This document shows positions 44,566-52,147 of a DNA stretch of 64,000 bases, in pieces. The translations under genes and the position numbers were made by a program. This stretch comes from Vibrio barjaei (GTDB lineage Bacteria; Pseudomonadota; Gammaproteobacteria; Enterobacterales; Vibrionaceae): contig NZ_LQXO02000045.1 of the NCBI RefSeq assembly GCF_001639065.2, forward strand, positions 20,947-84,946. Reading direction: 5' to 3'. How positions within the stretch are numbered: the stretch's first letter is position 1; the number at the start of each line of letters is the position of its first letter. A model generated the notes under the pieces. The model saw nothing but the letters and a program-made list of their open reading frames with translations. It did not search any database and was not told the DNA's origin.

Positions 44566-45675
44566 CTACTTCTGCTTTAGTTTTGGTGTGGCGACAATGC
44601 GAACGTCGCTTCCCACCATACGAATATCTTTTATATCGAGCTCGATGACGTCTTGCATCTCAGTCAATCCAAGTGCCCCGATAAGCCCTCGCCCATCAGC
44701 ACCCATAAGTTTAGGAGCTAAATACACAATAAGCTCATCAACGAGCTGTTGTTGAATCATCGATCCAGCGAGCGTTGCCCCAGCTTCTACCCAGACATGA
44801 TTAATTTGTTGGTCTTTAGCTAGGTGTTGCAGCGTTTCAGCCAAATCCAGTTGATTAGCTGTGTTCATTGCCACGTTAAGATCGCCACCAGCCTGAGCTA
44901 CTCGAGTAATATCGCCCTCAGCTTGGAACAATTTCAGCTCTCTCGATAGTGCATTTTGTCTATCCAAAATCACGCGAGTAGGTTGGCGTAATTCATCAGG
45001 CTCAATAACATTAGTGACATGACTTGGCAGCTCATCCCAACGCACATTCAAAGAGGCATTATCTTCTATCACGGTTTGACTTGTCGATAGAACCGCGCCT
45101 GACTGGGCACGATACGCTTGAACGTCTCGACGTGCTTCGGAGCCAGTAATCCACTGGCTTTTGCCGTTGGCTAAGGCCGTTTGCCCATCAAGGCTGGCTG
45201 CCATTTTCAGTTGGACAAATGGCATACCTGTTTCCATTTTCTTCAGGAAACCAGGATTGAGTGCTCGAGCATCTTGTTCCAGAAGACCAACGGACACCTC
45301 AATGCCGGCTTCGCGAAGCATATTAAAGCCTCGACCAGCCACTTGCGGATTAGGATCAGACATGGCACAAATGACTTTAGACACACCTGCCTTTATCAGC
45401 CCTTCAGCACATGGAGGTGTTCGTCCATAGTGTGAGCATGGCTCTAATGTGACATAGGCGGTCGCGCCCTTGGCTCGCTCGGCTGCCATTCTTAAGGCAT
45501 GAACTTCCGCATGTGGCTCACCAGCTTTCTTGTGATAGCCTTCTCCCACTACCTCGTTATTTAAGGTAATGATGCAGCCTACATTTGGATTAGGCGCAGT
45601 GGTAAAGCGCCCTCTTTTCGCGAGCTCTATGGCACGGCTCATCATTTGATAATCAATAGCGCTAAATTGGCTCAT
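44566..45675 (-). CDS. ribD: bifunctional riboflavin deaminase/reductase RibD
   Basis: This is a 369-residue enzyme carrying out the second and third steps of riboflavin synthesis. The N-terminal zinc deaminase has HAEVHALRMA and PCSHYGRTPPCAEGLI. The C-terminal reductase domain has MAASLDGQTALANGKSQWIT and the late IYLAPKLMGADGRGL-like segment (VYLAPKLMGADGRGLIGALG). The length is typical. It follows nrdR by 37 bp and is followed by ribE after four bp. Confidence 0.95.
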   Translation of the reverse strand: MSQFSAIDYQMMSRAIELAKRGRFTTAPNPNVGCIITLNNEVVGEGYHKKAGEPHAEVHALRMAAERAKGATAYVTLEPCSHYGRTPPCAEGLIKAGVSKVICAMSDPNPQVAGRGFNMLREAGIEVSVGLLEQDARALNPGFLKKMETGMPFVQLKMAASLDGQTALANGKSQWITGSEARRDVQAYRAQSGAVLSTSQTVIEDNASLNVRWDELPSHVTNVIEPDELRQPTRVILDRQNALSRELKLFQAEGDITRVAQAGGDLNVAMNTANQLDLAETLQHLAKDQQINHVWVEAGATLAGSMIQQQLVDELIVYLAPKLMGADGRGLIGALGLTEMQDVIELDIKDIRMVGSDVRIVATPKLKQK

Positions 45676-45712
45676 AACTTTCCATATCTATGGCTAAATG
45701 CATCTGAGTCGA

Positions 45713-46162
45713 TCAGTCTTCGAGACGAGCGATTTCTTCTCCAAACTCTCGAATATCTTCAAAGCTTCGATAAACGGAGGCAAAGCGAATATAAGCGACC
45801 TTATCCAACTCTTTCAATTGAGTCATGACAAGGTTACCAATCATTTCACTTGGTACTTCACGCTCTCCAGTCGCACGAAGTTGTGACTCAATATGACTGA
45901 TAGCAAGTTCAATAGCGTCTGCACTTACCGGACGCTTTTCTAAAGCACGCTGAATACCGCCAACCATTTTATCTTTATTAAACGGTTCACGATTGCCGTT
46001 AGACTTGATGACTTTAGGCATCACCAGTTCGGCCGTTTCAAAGGTGGTGAAACGTTCACTACATGCCAAACATTGACGACGACGACGCACTTGGTGGCCA
46101 TCCGCTACCAACCTTGAGTCGATAACTTTTGTATCATTTTCAGTGCAAAAGGGACAATGCAT
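45713..46162 (-). CDS. nrdR: transcriptional repressor NrdR
   Basis: This is a 149-residue repressor of ribonucleotide reductase genes. The zinc ribbon uses Cys3, Cys6, Cys31 and Cys34 (MHCPFC, CLAC), followed by an ATP-cone domain (VIKSNGNREPFNKDKMVGGI) that senses ATP and dATP. It is encoded upstream of ribD, as in most gamma-proteobacteria. Its targets (nrd promoters with NrdR boxes) are not in this window. Confidence 0.97.
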   Translation of the reverse strand: MHCPFCTENDTKVIDSRLVADGHQVRRRRQCLACSERFTTFETAELVMPKVIKSNGNREPFNKDKMVGGIQRALEKRPVSADAIELAISHIESQLRATGEREVPSEMIGNLVMTQLKELDKVAYIRFASVYRSFEDIREFGEEIARLED

Positions 46163-46240
46163 AACACCTCCTGTGGTTGATTTCCCAGTTTAGCGAAAAT
46201 TCACCTATTAAGAAATCCACTATTTGACCAGTTAAGCCCG

Positions 46241-47017
46241 TTATCTATGGTATTGCTGAATGGCTTCACACTCTTGCCAATCAAAAGCATCAATAAGACT
46301 TTGCCAGACCGCATCAAAGTTTGCAGAAATGGTTATTTTCTGCTCAGTAATAGGATGAACAAACTTCAGTTCAGAAGCGTGTAGCAATAGGCGGTGCGAA
46401 TCGTAGTGTTCGCGAAACAAACGATTGTGCTTGCCATCACCATGACTAGTATCACCAATAATCGGGTGACTCAGATGGTGCATGTGTCGGCGCAGTTGAT
46501 GTTTACGACCAGTCTTAGGTTTCATCTCTACCAGGCAATAGCGACTGGTTGGGAATCGCCCTGTAGTATAAGGCACTTCAACCGATGCCAATGGCTGATA
46601 AGCGGTTACTGCAGGCTGCGCTTCCTTGTCTTGAGAAGCAAATTTATCGGCGATTTTGTCAAGCTCCACTTTAAGAGGGTAATCGAGAACATCACCCTCA
46701 GTGATCCAGCCTCGAACGATGGCATGATAGGTTTTCTCAATGTTGTGCTCAGCAAACATCGGCATAGCCTGTGAAGCGACTTCACTAGACAAAGCAAATA
46801 ACAACACACCAGACGTTGGTCGGTCTAAGCGATGCAATGGGAATACATGTTGGCCAATTTGGTCTCGTAATGTCTGCATGACAAAACGCGTTTCGTTTTT
46901 ATCAAGCCACGAACGGTGCACAAGCATACCCGCAGGTTTATTTACCGCGACTAAATATTGGTCTTGATAAACGATCTCAAGTGGTTCCACGGCAGGTAGA
47001 GTCATGGTTTCGGTCAT
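46241..47017 (-). CDS. truC: tRNA pseudouridine(65) synthase TruC
   Basis: This is a 258-residue RluA-family pseudouridine synthase. The catalytic Asp65 is in HRLDRPTSGVLLF; other family motifs are AVNKPAGMLVH near the N-terminus and PKTGRKHQLRRHMHHLSHPI. TruC modifies uridine 65 of certain tRNAs. Its start overlaps the end of yqcC by four bases, the same pairing as in E. coli, which helps distinguish it from other RluA-family enzymes. Confidence 0.92.
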   Translation of the reverse strand: MTETMTLPAVEPLEIVYQDQYLVAVNKPAGMLVHRSWLDKNETRFVMQTLRDQIGQHVFPLHRLDRPTSGVLLFALSSEVASQAMPMFAEHNIEKTYHAIVRGWITEGDVLDYPLKVELDKIADKFASQDKEAQPAVTAYQPLASVEVPYTTGRFPTSRYCLVEMKPKTGRKHQLRRHMHHLSHPIIGDTSHGDGKHNRLFREHYDSHRLLLHASELKFVHPITEQKITISANFDAVWQSLIDAFDWQECEAIQQYHR

Positions 47018-47310
47018 TTGGCATTATCATCCAGTTTTTTTAATACAAGGATTATTTCTTGATACTCAGGGCGCAGCTTCCATGCCTCTTCAAAGTAAGG
47101 AGCGATCTCAAAGCCCTTCGGTAATGGCTGTCCCATCTCTATCATAGATTCAATACGCTGAATAAAAACCCACTGTAGCCACTCATGGGGTTCCAAAGTA
47201 TCGACAGAGAAAGGTTGTTGGCTGCTCATCGCACTGGCTGTTGGCTCTTGGATTTGCCACAGTGCATGTTTTTTAAGCAACTCTTTTAGCTCTACGAGCA
47301 ATAGCTTCAT
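47014..47310 (-). CDS. yqcC: YqcC family protein
   Basis: This is a 98-residue helical protein of the YqcC family (DUF446) of unknown function. Recognisable segments are LKKHALWQIQEPTASAMSSQ, FSVDTLEPHEWLQWVFIQRI and the acidic C-terminus. It is coupled to truC. It starts back-to-back with the DUF3549 gene. In E. coli the yqcC-truC pair lies next to csrB; here csrB is about 2 kb away on the same side. Confidence 0.9.
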   Translation of the reverse strand: MKLLLVELKELLKKHALWQIQEPTASAMSSQQPFSVDTLEPHEWLQWVFIQRIESMIEMGQPLPKGFEIAPYFEEAWKLRPEYQEIILVLKKLDDNAK

Positions 47311-47434
47311 GGTAAATAGGCCGTTCGTTAGATTGCGGTCTCATCATTCGATGAAATTGGCAACCAATGACTTGAAAATTCGCGATAGAATACCATCTAT
47401 TGTTCTATACCCAAACCGTACTAGGAATTACTCC

Positions 47435-48484
47435 ATGGATACCATTCATACTTTGTCGGACCTTCTGGTAAACAGTGGCTGCGAATATCACATTTATGAT
47501 ATTTCTCGACGAGTTCAGCGCATCGACAATGATCAATTTGCCAACGTTGAGCAAGCAAGCCAACCGTACCCTTATCCGATTCAAAGACAGGCACAGTTTG
47601 CGATTGCCTACTGGAACGCGGAGAAACAACCTTGGATATGGTTTCTGAAGTTTAACCTCGATGAGCGCGGTCTACTTAGTCAGGCTGATGTGGGTCAGTT
47701 TCTTAAGTTTGTGATGGAAGCGATGGGGACTCGGCTGAGTAAGGAAATGAGTGAAGAGCAACAACAAAAGCTCGCGAATAACCCATTTACGTTCAAACCA
47801 AAAGACGACAAGCTTGCCGTGTTTCATAGCGTACTTCGTGCTGAGTTAGCACTACCAACCAGTCAATACTACACGCATGCGCAAGAATATTTTGCCGGTA
47901 AACTGGGATGGGATAATTGGCAAACAGTCGGTCTACAAGGTATTACTGACATTGCTGCTCGTCTCAGCACAGACGATAACAATCGACTAGTAAGAACCAG
48001 TTTACGACATATTGCTAACGAGCCGAGATATGCTCTGCTTGGAGCCTTGGAGCATATTGCCCTTCCAGCAAAACTTTCTGATACCTTATTTGAATTGGCC
48101 CAAAAGGAGGCGGAGACAGAGTACGCCGATCTGTTCCTACTATCCGCATATGTCCGTGCCTTATCTGGAGGAAAACCGGAACAACTTGAGTCGCTGATTA
48201 CTACCATTTTGGCCAGTGCGACACTCAGTCATCAAGAAATTCTCATCGCAATCGCGGGTCGCTCTTGGTTACCGTTAACGACACCAGCGCTGGCAGAGCA
48301 ATTTCTGATTAGACTAGCACAAACAGGAAACCAGACTCTGTTCAACCAACTGTTCGCCGATCTGGTTATGATGCCAAGTTTACGTTTGGTTCTGCTGCCA
48401 CTCTTGCACTCTAGTCCGTCCCCTGAACTGGCACAGGCGTTGGTCGCGCTTCAGCAAAGTGCCACGCAGGGCCGAACGCATTAA
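47435..48484 (+). CDS. DUF3549 family protein
   Basis: This is a 349-residue cytoplasmic protein of the DUF3549 family, found in Vibrio and relatives, of unknown function. The N-terminal part (MDTIHTLSDLLVNSGCEYHI, YDISRRVQRID) is followed by a helical-repeat-like C-terminal half with repeated Leu/Ala helices. The start is ATG 47435, because AGGAATTACTCC precedes it; the upstream frame to 47309 overlaps the yqcC start and adds residues unlike the family. The DUF3301 gene follows 12 bp downstream, forming an operon. Confidence 0.85.
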   Translation: MDTIHTLSDLLVNSGCEYHIYDISRRVQRIDNDQFANVEQASQPYPYPIQRQAQFAIAYWNAEKQPWIWFLKFNLDERGLLSQADVGQFLKFVMEAMGTRLSKEMSEEQQQKLANNPFTFKPKDDKLAVFHSVLRAELALPTSQYYTHAQEYFAGKLGWDNWQTVGLQGITDIAARLSTDDNNRLVRTSLRHIANEPRYALLGALEHIALPAKLSDTLFELAQKEAETEYADLFLLSAYVRALSGGKPEQLESLITTILASATLSHQEILIAIAGRSWLPLTTPALAEQFLIRLAQTGNQTLFNQLFADLVMMPSLRLVLLPLLHSSPSPELAQALVALQQSATQGRTH

Positions 48485-48496
48485 GGAGACCTAACG

Positions 48497-48796
48497 GTGA
48501 TCGACAATTTACTGATGATCTTAGCATTGAGCTTATTTTGCTTTTTGTTTTGGCAACAAAGACGACAAGGTGAAATTGCTAAAGCTGCGGTAAGTAGGCG
48601 TTGCAAAGAATTGGATCTGCAGATGCTTAGCGTGTCGTTCGGCGCACACAAGCTAAGAGATGCCAACGGTAGATGGGGTTGGCATACTATTTATGAATTT
48701 GAGTTTTCAGCCCTGGGCGATGATTACTATCAAGGAAAGCTGTTGATGAAAGGCTTTCATGTTCTGAATTTTCATCTGCCACCGCACCGAATGTAG
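48497..48796 (+). CDS. DUF3301 family small membrane protein
   Basis: This is a 99-residue protein of the DUF3301 family. An N-terminal membrane helix (LLMILALSLFCFLFWQQRRQ) is followed by a basic stretch and a beta-rich domain (WGWHTIYEFEFSALGDDYYQ). It starts at GTG 48497 with AAGGAG upstream, 12 bp after the DUF3549 gene. Its last 110 bp overlap the 3' end of the convergent GNAT gene. Function is unknown; the membrane helix places it at the inner membrane. Confidence 0.85.
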   Translation: MIDNLLMILALSLFCFLFWQQRRQGEIAKAAVSRRCKELDLQMLSVSFGAHKLRDANGRWGWHTIYEFEFSALGDDYYQGKLLMKGFHVLNFHLPPHRM

Positions 48797-49265
48797 ATTG
48801 AAAGATCAAATACGGGCCGTGTTCATCTTTTGCATGGCCTATTTGCTCAAAGTTGAGCTTCTTAAGTAGTCTGATGGAAGGTTCATGGTCAGTATCGACA
48901 TTCGCCGTCAATTTACTTAATCCCAAGGCCGCAACGACGTCAGGAATAAACGCACGCAACACTTCCGTAGCAATACCTTTATTCCAATACTGTTTATCAA
49001 AGATATAGCCCAGTTCCCCTTCACTACTCGCATGCCTGTCGACAAATATATGACCTAGATAGTCCCGGGTTCGAATGTCCAAGACTGCCATGGCATAAAT
49101 ATCAGGGTCGCTTAAGATCGATTGAAAAATAGTGCGTGCTTTTGCCAGCGTGTGAGGGCCATTCATGTGCTTTCTATTCTTAGCACAGACGTTAAGCATG
49201 AGAAAATCCGACTCGAGATGGTCGGTATAGGGGATTAATACTGTCCGTAGCGTAGCGATCGTCAT
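48687..49265 (-). CDS. GNAT-family N-acetyltransferase
   Basis: This is a 192-residue acetyltransferase of the RimJ/RimL-like GNAT type. The fold elements are YAMAVLDIRTRDYLGHIFVD, GELGYIFDKQYWNKGIATEV (the acetyl-CoA loop) and NVDTDHEPSIRLLKKLNFEQ. The last 34 residues (from FGAVADENSEHES) lie past the usual end of the fold, are encoded on the strand opposite the DUF3301 gene, and look disordered. The gene may have been extended by loss of a stop codon. The substrate is unknown. Its start faces the csrB terminator. Confidence 0.85.
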   Translation of the reverse strand: MTIATLRTVLIPYTDHLESDFLMLNVCAKNRKHMNGPHTLAKARTIFQSILSDPDIYAMAVLDIRTRDYLGHIFVDRHASSEGELGYIFDKQYWNKGIATEVLRAFIPDVVAALGLSKLTANVDTDHEPSIRLLKKLNFEQIGHAKDEHGPYLIFQSTFGAVADENSEHESLSSTAFLDSNHRPGLKTQIHK

Positions 49266-49340
49266 AACGTTATTACATTCCTTTGATTTCGCGTGCAGAC
49301 TATAACAAGTGATTCCATGAGATTTATTGATCTCAGATAT

Positions 49341-49738
49341 AAGAAAAGCCCCAACACTTGCGTATTGGGGCTATAGTCTTACTCGCAGCAGTCCGGCTAC
49401 TAAAAATGCTCCATGCATCATCCGTAATAGTGGCTGAATCCTTCAGCTATATCCATTCGTCGCCGTCCTAGCGGTGTCCATCTCATCCAATGACGCTAAC
49501 CATCCCAGTCAGCTCGCTTCACTTGTTCCTTGAGCGGTGTCCTTGACCATCTTCCTGATGGGGTTCCTTCACTCTTCCTGAGTGTATCCTTTTCCTTTTA
49601 AATCATCTTCCTGATGATTGTTCGCATCCCGCGCTATCCTAACTTCCTTGCTGGTTACGGTTCCCTTGGTAACCAAATCTTCTTCCTGAAGATGACCTTC
49701 CAATGTCTTTCCTGTTCCGTGTCAGCATCCTTCCGACA
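49341..49738 (-). ncRNA. csrB: CsrB-family regulatory RNA (CsrA antagonist)
   Basis: The 770-bp gap between the GNAT and KfrA-like genes encodes a CsrA-sequestering RNA of about 400 nt. On the minus strand I count about 27 GGA motifs. Many sit in loops of short hairpins with the same AGGAA loop, for example ATCTTC-AGGAA-GAAGAT, ATCATC-AGGAA-GATGAT, CACTC-AGGAA-GAGTG and CCATC-AGGAA-GATGG. The RNA ends in a strong terminator (AGCCCCAA / TTGGGGCT then TTTTCTT, 49341-49372). A -10 box TAAATT (49750-49745) and weak -35 TTGCTC (49772-49767) predict a start near 49738. The yqcC-truC neighbourhood matches E. coli csrB. Vibrio usually has three such RNAs; which one this is cannot be told. Confidence 0.9.
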
Positions 49739-49896
49739 AGTTCTAATTTACGCGATTGCCGTTTTTGAGCAATGCAGAAAACTCAATTTTTTCCGCACCA
49801 AAATGTTTCATAACAGTTAAAAATCAATAAATACAAATACTTAATTTTATTTTCTTCCAAATTTCTCGCGCTTTTATCTCTTTCTCTCACAACTGC

Positions 49897-49914
49897 TGTG
49901 AGAGATCTCGCACA
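49897..49914 (-). promoter_or_regulatory. VarA/UvrY/GacA-type activator site upstream of csrB
   Basis: An 18-bp near-perfect palindrome, TGTGAGAGATCTCGCACA, is centred about 167 bp upstream of the predicted csrB start. It resembles the upstream activating site bound by UvrY (E. coli) and GacA (Pseudomonas), of the form TGTRAG-N6-CTYACA. Its left arm is also part of a second inverted repeat (TCTCTCACA / TGTGAGAGA, 49883-49905). The Vibrio homologue VarA is the expected activator. Confidence 0.65.
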
Positions 49915-50037
49915 AGCCTCTTCCGTTTTAGCGCGCTTATTAATGAAGCCATCAATGCCAAAGTGTGACGAGAATCGACTTTTGCTTTTCTGTACCCCGA
50001 CCAAAATCACAGGTACTATTTAGTTATCCCTTATTGA

Positions 50038-50325
50038 ATGGAAAAAAACATGCTAACGAAAGATGTCTCCGCAGAAATTGAAGCGGCTTTAAACTCATTG
50101 CATGCTGAGGGCAAGGAACCAACCGTCGCTTTGGTAAAGGCGCGTTTGAAGACCAAAGTGCCTATGCCTGCACTAATCACTGTAATTAAGTCCTGGAAGA
50201 GTAGCCAACACGTTCCTAAAGTTGAAGTGGCTGCTGAGCCTGAGATTCAGCCATTGGAACTCAGAGTGAAGGAATTAGAACAACAAGTCGCGCTACTGAC
50301 GGAAAGACTGACCAAGCTGGAGTAG
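50038..50325 (+). CDS. KfrA-N-like putative DNA-binding protein
   Basis: This is a 95-residue protein. Residues 8-58 (VSAEIEAALNSLHAEGKEPT to LITVIKSWKSS) resemble the N-terminal DNA-binding helical domain of plasmid KfrA proteins. The remainder is a short acidic linker and a coiled coil (LRVKELEQQVALLTERLTKL). The ATG at 50038 lacks a clear ribosome binding site; an ATG at 50050 with GGA seven bases upstream is equally possible. The YaiI gene begins four bp downstream, so the two form an operon. No partition genes are near; a chromosomal role is unknown. Confidence 0.7.
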   Translation: MEKNMLTKDVSAEIEAALNSLHAEGKEPTVALVKARLKTKVPMPALITVIKSWKSSQHVPKVEVAAEPEIQPLELRVKELEQQVALLTERLTKLE

Positions 50326-50329
50326 AACA

Positions 50330-50782
50330 ATGGTTAAGATTTGGGTGGATGCCGATGCGTGTCCAAAGGTAATTCGCGAAACCATTTGTCGAGCAGCAGA
50401 GCGAACCGGATTAACCTGCACATTCGTGGCGAATCACGCGGTGCCTGTACCAAAACGAGAGAACATTCACTCACTCACTGTGCCTTCAGGGTTTGATATC
50501 GCTGACAATGAAATTGTAAGGCGTGTTAGCGAGGGCGATTTAGTCATCACATCAGATATCCCGCTTGCAGATGAAGTCATCACCAAGAATGCCCTAGCGC
50601 TGAGTCCACGTGGCGAGATGTACACTAAAGATACAATTAAAGCACGACTCAACATTCGCGACTTTATGGATACCATGCGCTCGAGTGGCGTTCAAACTGG
50701 CGGGCCCGCACCGCTAGGACAAACTGAACGACGCGAATTTGCTAATAATTTAGACCGCTTTTTGGCTAAAGCGAAGCGATAG
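50330..50782 (+). CDS. yaiI: YaiI/YqxD family protein (UPF0178)
   Basis: This is a 150-residue protein of the UPF0178 family, with a PIN-like nuclease-type fold. The N-terminal VDADACPKVIRETICRAAER supplies the conserved acidic residues, and later motifs are LVITSDIPLADEVI, ALSPRGEMYT and GGPAPLGQTERREF. The biochemical role is not established. It is coupled to the upstream KfrA-like gene and followed by a strong bidirectional terminator shared with proA. Confidence 0.9.
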   Translation: MVKIWVDADACPKVIRETICRAAERTGLTCTFVANHAVPVPKRENIHSLTVPSGFDIADNEIVRRVSEGDLVITSDIPLADEVITKNALALSPRGEMYTKDTIKARLNIRDFMDTMRSSGVQTGGPAPLGQTERREFANNLDRFLAKAKR

Positions 50783-50827
50783 CGCACTCTAAGTAAGTCG
50801 TCATTGCAACAGAAGCACACAAACAAA

Positions 50828-50858
50828 AAAGTCAGAGCTTACAGCTCTGACTTTTTCA
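50828..50858. terminator. bidirectional terminator between yaiI and proA
   Basis: A perfect stem AAAAAGTCAGAGC / GCTCTGACTTTTT (50828-50840 and 50846-50858) around a TTACA loop carries T5 on the plus strand and T-rich sequence on the minus strand. It ends both convergent transcripts. Confidence 0.9.
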
Positions 50859-50879
50859 ATTCATCATGCTTGTGATTTA

Positions 50880-52130
50880 TTACGCACGTGGCAAGTAATC
50901 AGCCTTTCCAACCCACTTGTAGCTGGTTAGTTCTTCTAAGCCCATTGGACCGCGAGCATGAAGCTTCTGAGTAGATACGGCAACTTCAGCACCTAAGCCA
51001 AACTGCGCTCCATCGGTAAAACGCGTAGATGCGTTAACATAAACCGCTGCCGAACCAGCTGAGTTGATGAACTTTTCTGAGTTCACTAAGCTGTTAGTCA
51101 TAATAGCGTCGGAGTGACTAGCATTATGTACTCGCATATGGTGAATCGCTTCTTCCACATCCGCGACCACTTTCACACCTAGTGTAAAACTCAACCACTC
51201 AGTATCAAAATCGCCCTCGCCTGCACTTCTTAAGTCTTCCGTGCCAGCTAGAATAGCCTCCGCCTTTGGCTCAGCGACTAGGCTCACTTTACCTTTGAGA
51301 CGCTCGGCAAGCATCGGTAAGAACTCCGCCGCTACCTTCTCATGCACTAGTAGGGTGTCCAATGCATTACACGCGGATGGACGCTGAACTTTAGAGTTTT
51401 CTACCACATCTAACGAACGTACTAGATCAGCAGACTCGTCAACGAAAATATGACTGATACCAAAGCCGCCAATGATTACTGGTATATTACTGTTCTCTTT
51501 ACACATTTTGTGTAAACCGGCACCACCACGAGGAATGATCATATCGACATAATCATCCAACTTAAGCAGTTGTGATACAAGCTCACGATCTGGCTTTTCA
51601 ATATACTGAACCGAAGCAGCTGGTAAGCCCGCTTTATCTAACGCCAATTGAATGACTTTCACCAGTTCCATATTGGAGTAAAACGTCTCTTTACCGCCAC
51701 GCAGAATGCTTGCGTTACCTGTTTTTAGGCAGAGCGCCGCAATATCGATGGTTACGTTTGGACGCGCTTCATAGATAACACCTACTACACCAAGTGGCAC
51801 GCGACGACGAGACAGACTCATGCCGTTCTCAAGGATTTTGCTGTCAATTTCACTGCCTACAGGATCTGACAAGGTGATCACATTGCGCACGTCATCAGCA
51901 ATGCCTTTCAAGCGCTGCTCGTTTAACAGCAAACGGTCCAAAAGTGCTTCGGTAAGCCCTGCTTGACGGCCAAGTTCAATGTCTTTAGCGTTTGCCGCTA
52001 AGATTACGTCAGCATTCGCTTCTAGCTCATCAGCAATGATCTGTAGCGCATTGTTTTTTTGAGCAGTCGATGCAGTAGCCAGAGAGAAGCTTGCTTGCTT
52101 GGCATTCTGACCGAGTTTAATCATATCCAT
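50880..52130 (-). CDS. proA: gamma-glutamyl phosphate reductase
   Basis: This is a 416-residue NADPH-dependent reductase for the second step of proline synthesis. Family motifs are RRVPLGVVGVIYEARPNVTI, ALCLKTGNASILRGGKE, VQRPSACNALDTLLVHEKVA (with the catalytic Cys) and FGLGAEVAVSTQKLHARGPM. The length matches the family (about 417). It follows proB by 17 bp, so proBA is an operon. Confidence 0.97.
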   Translation of the reverse strand: MDMIKLGQNAKQASFSLATASTAQKNNALQIIADELEANADVILAANAKDIELGRQAGLTEALLDRLLLNEQRLKGIADDVRNVITLSDPVGSEIDSKILENGMSLSRRRVPLGVVGVIYEARPNVTIDIAALCLKTGNASILRGGKETFYSNMELVKVIQLALDKAGLPAASVQYIEKPDRELVSQLLKLDDYVDMIIPRGGAGLHKMCKENSNIPVIIGGFGISHIFVDESADLVRSLDVVENSKVQRPSACNALDTLLVHEKVAAEFLPMLAERLKGKVSLVAEPKAEAILAGTEDLRSAGEGDFDTEWLSFTLGVKVVADVEEAIHHMRVHNASHSDAIMTNSLVNSEKFINSAGSAAVYVNASTRFTDGAQFGLGAEVAVSTQKLHARGPMGLEELTSYKWVGKADYLPRA

Positions 52131-52147
52131 TACTTATCCCTTTATTC

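Noticed and set aside
45161..45435. Plus-strand open frames opposite ribD
   Set aside because: They are shadows of ribD with unusual Cys/Arg-rich composition.
49614..49820. Plus-strand open frame of 68 codons in the csrB gap
   Set aside because: It is the antisense of the CsrB-like hairpins, with repeated Phe-Leu codons from TTCCT loops and no ribosome binding site.
49783..50010. Minus-strand open frame of 75 codons upstream of csrB
   Set aside because: It covers the csrB promoter and activator site, and its composition is not protein-like.
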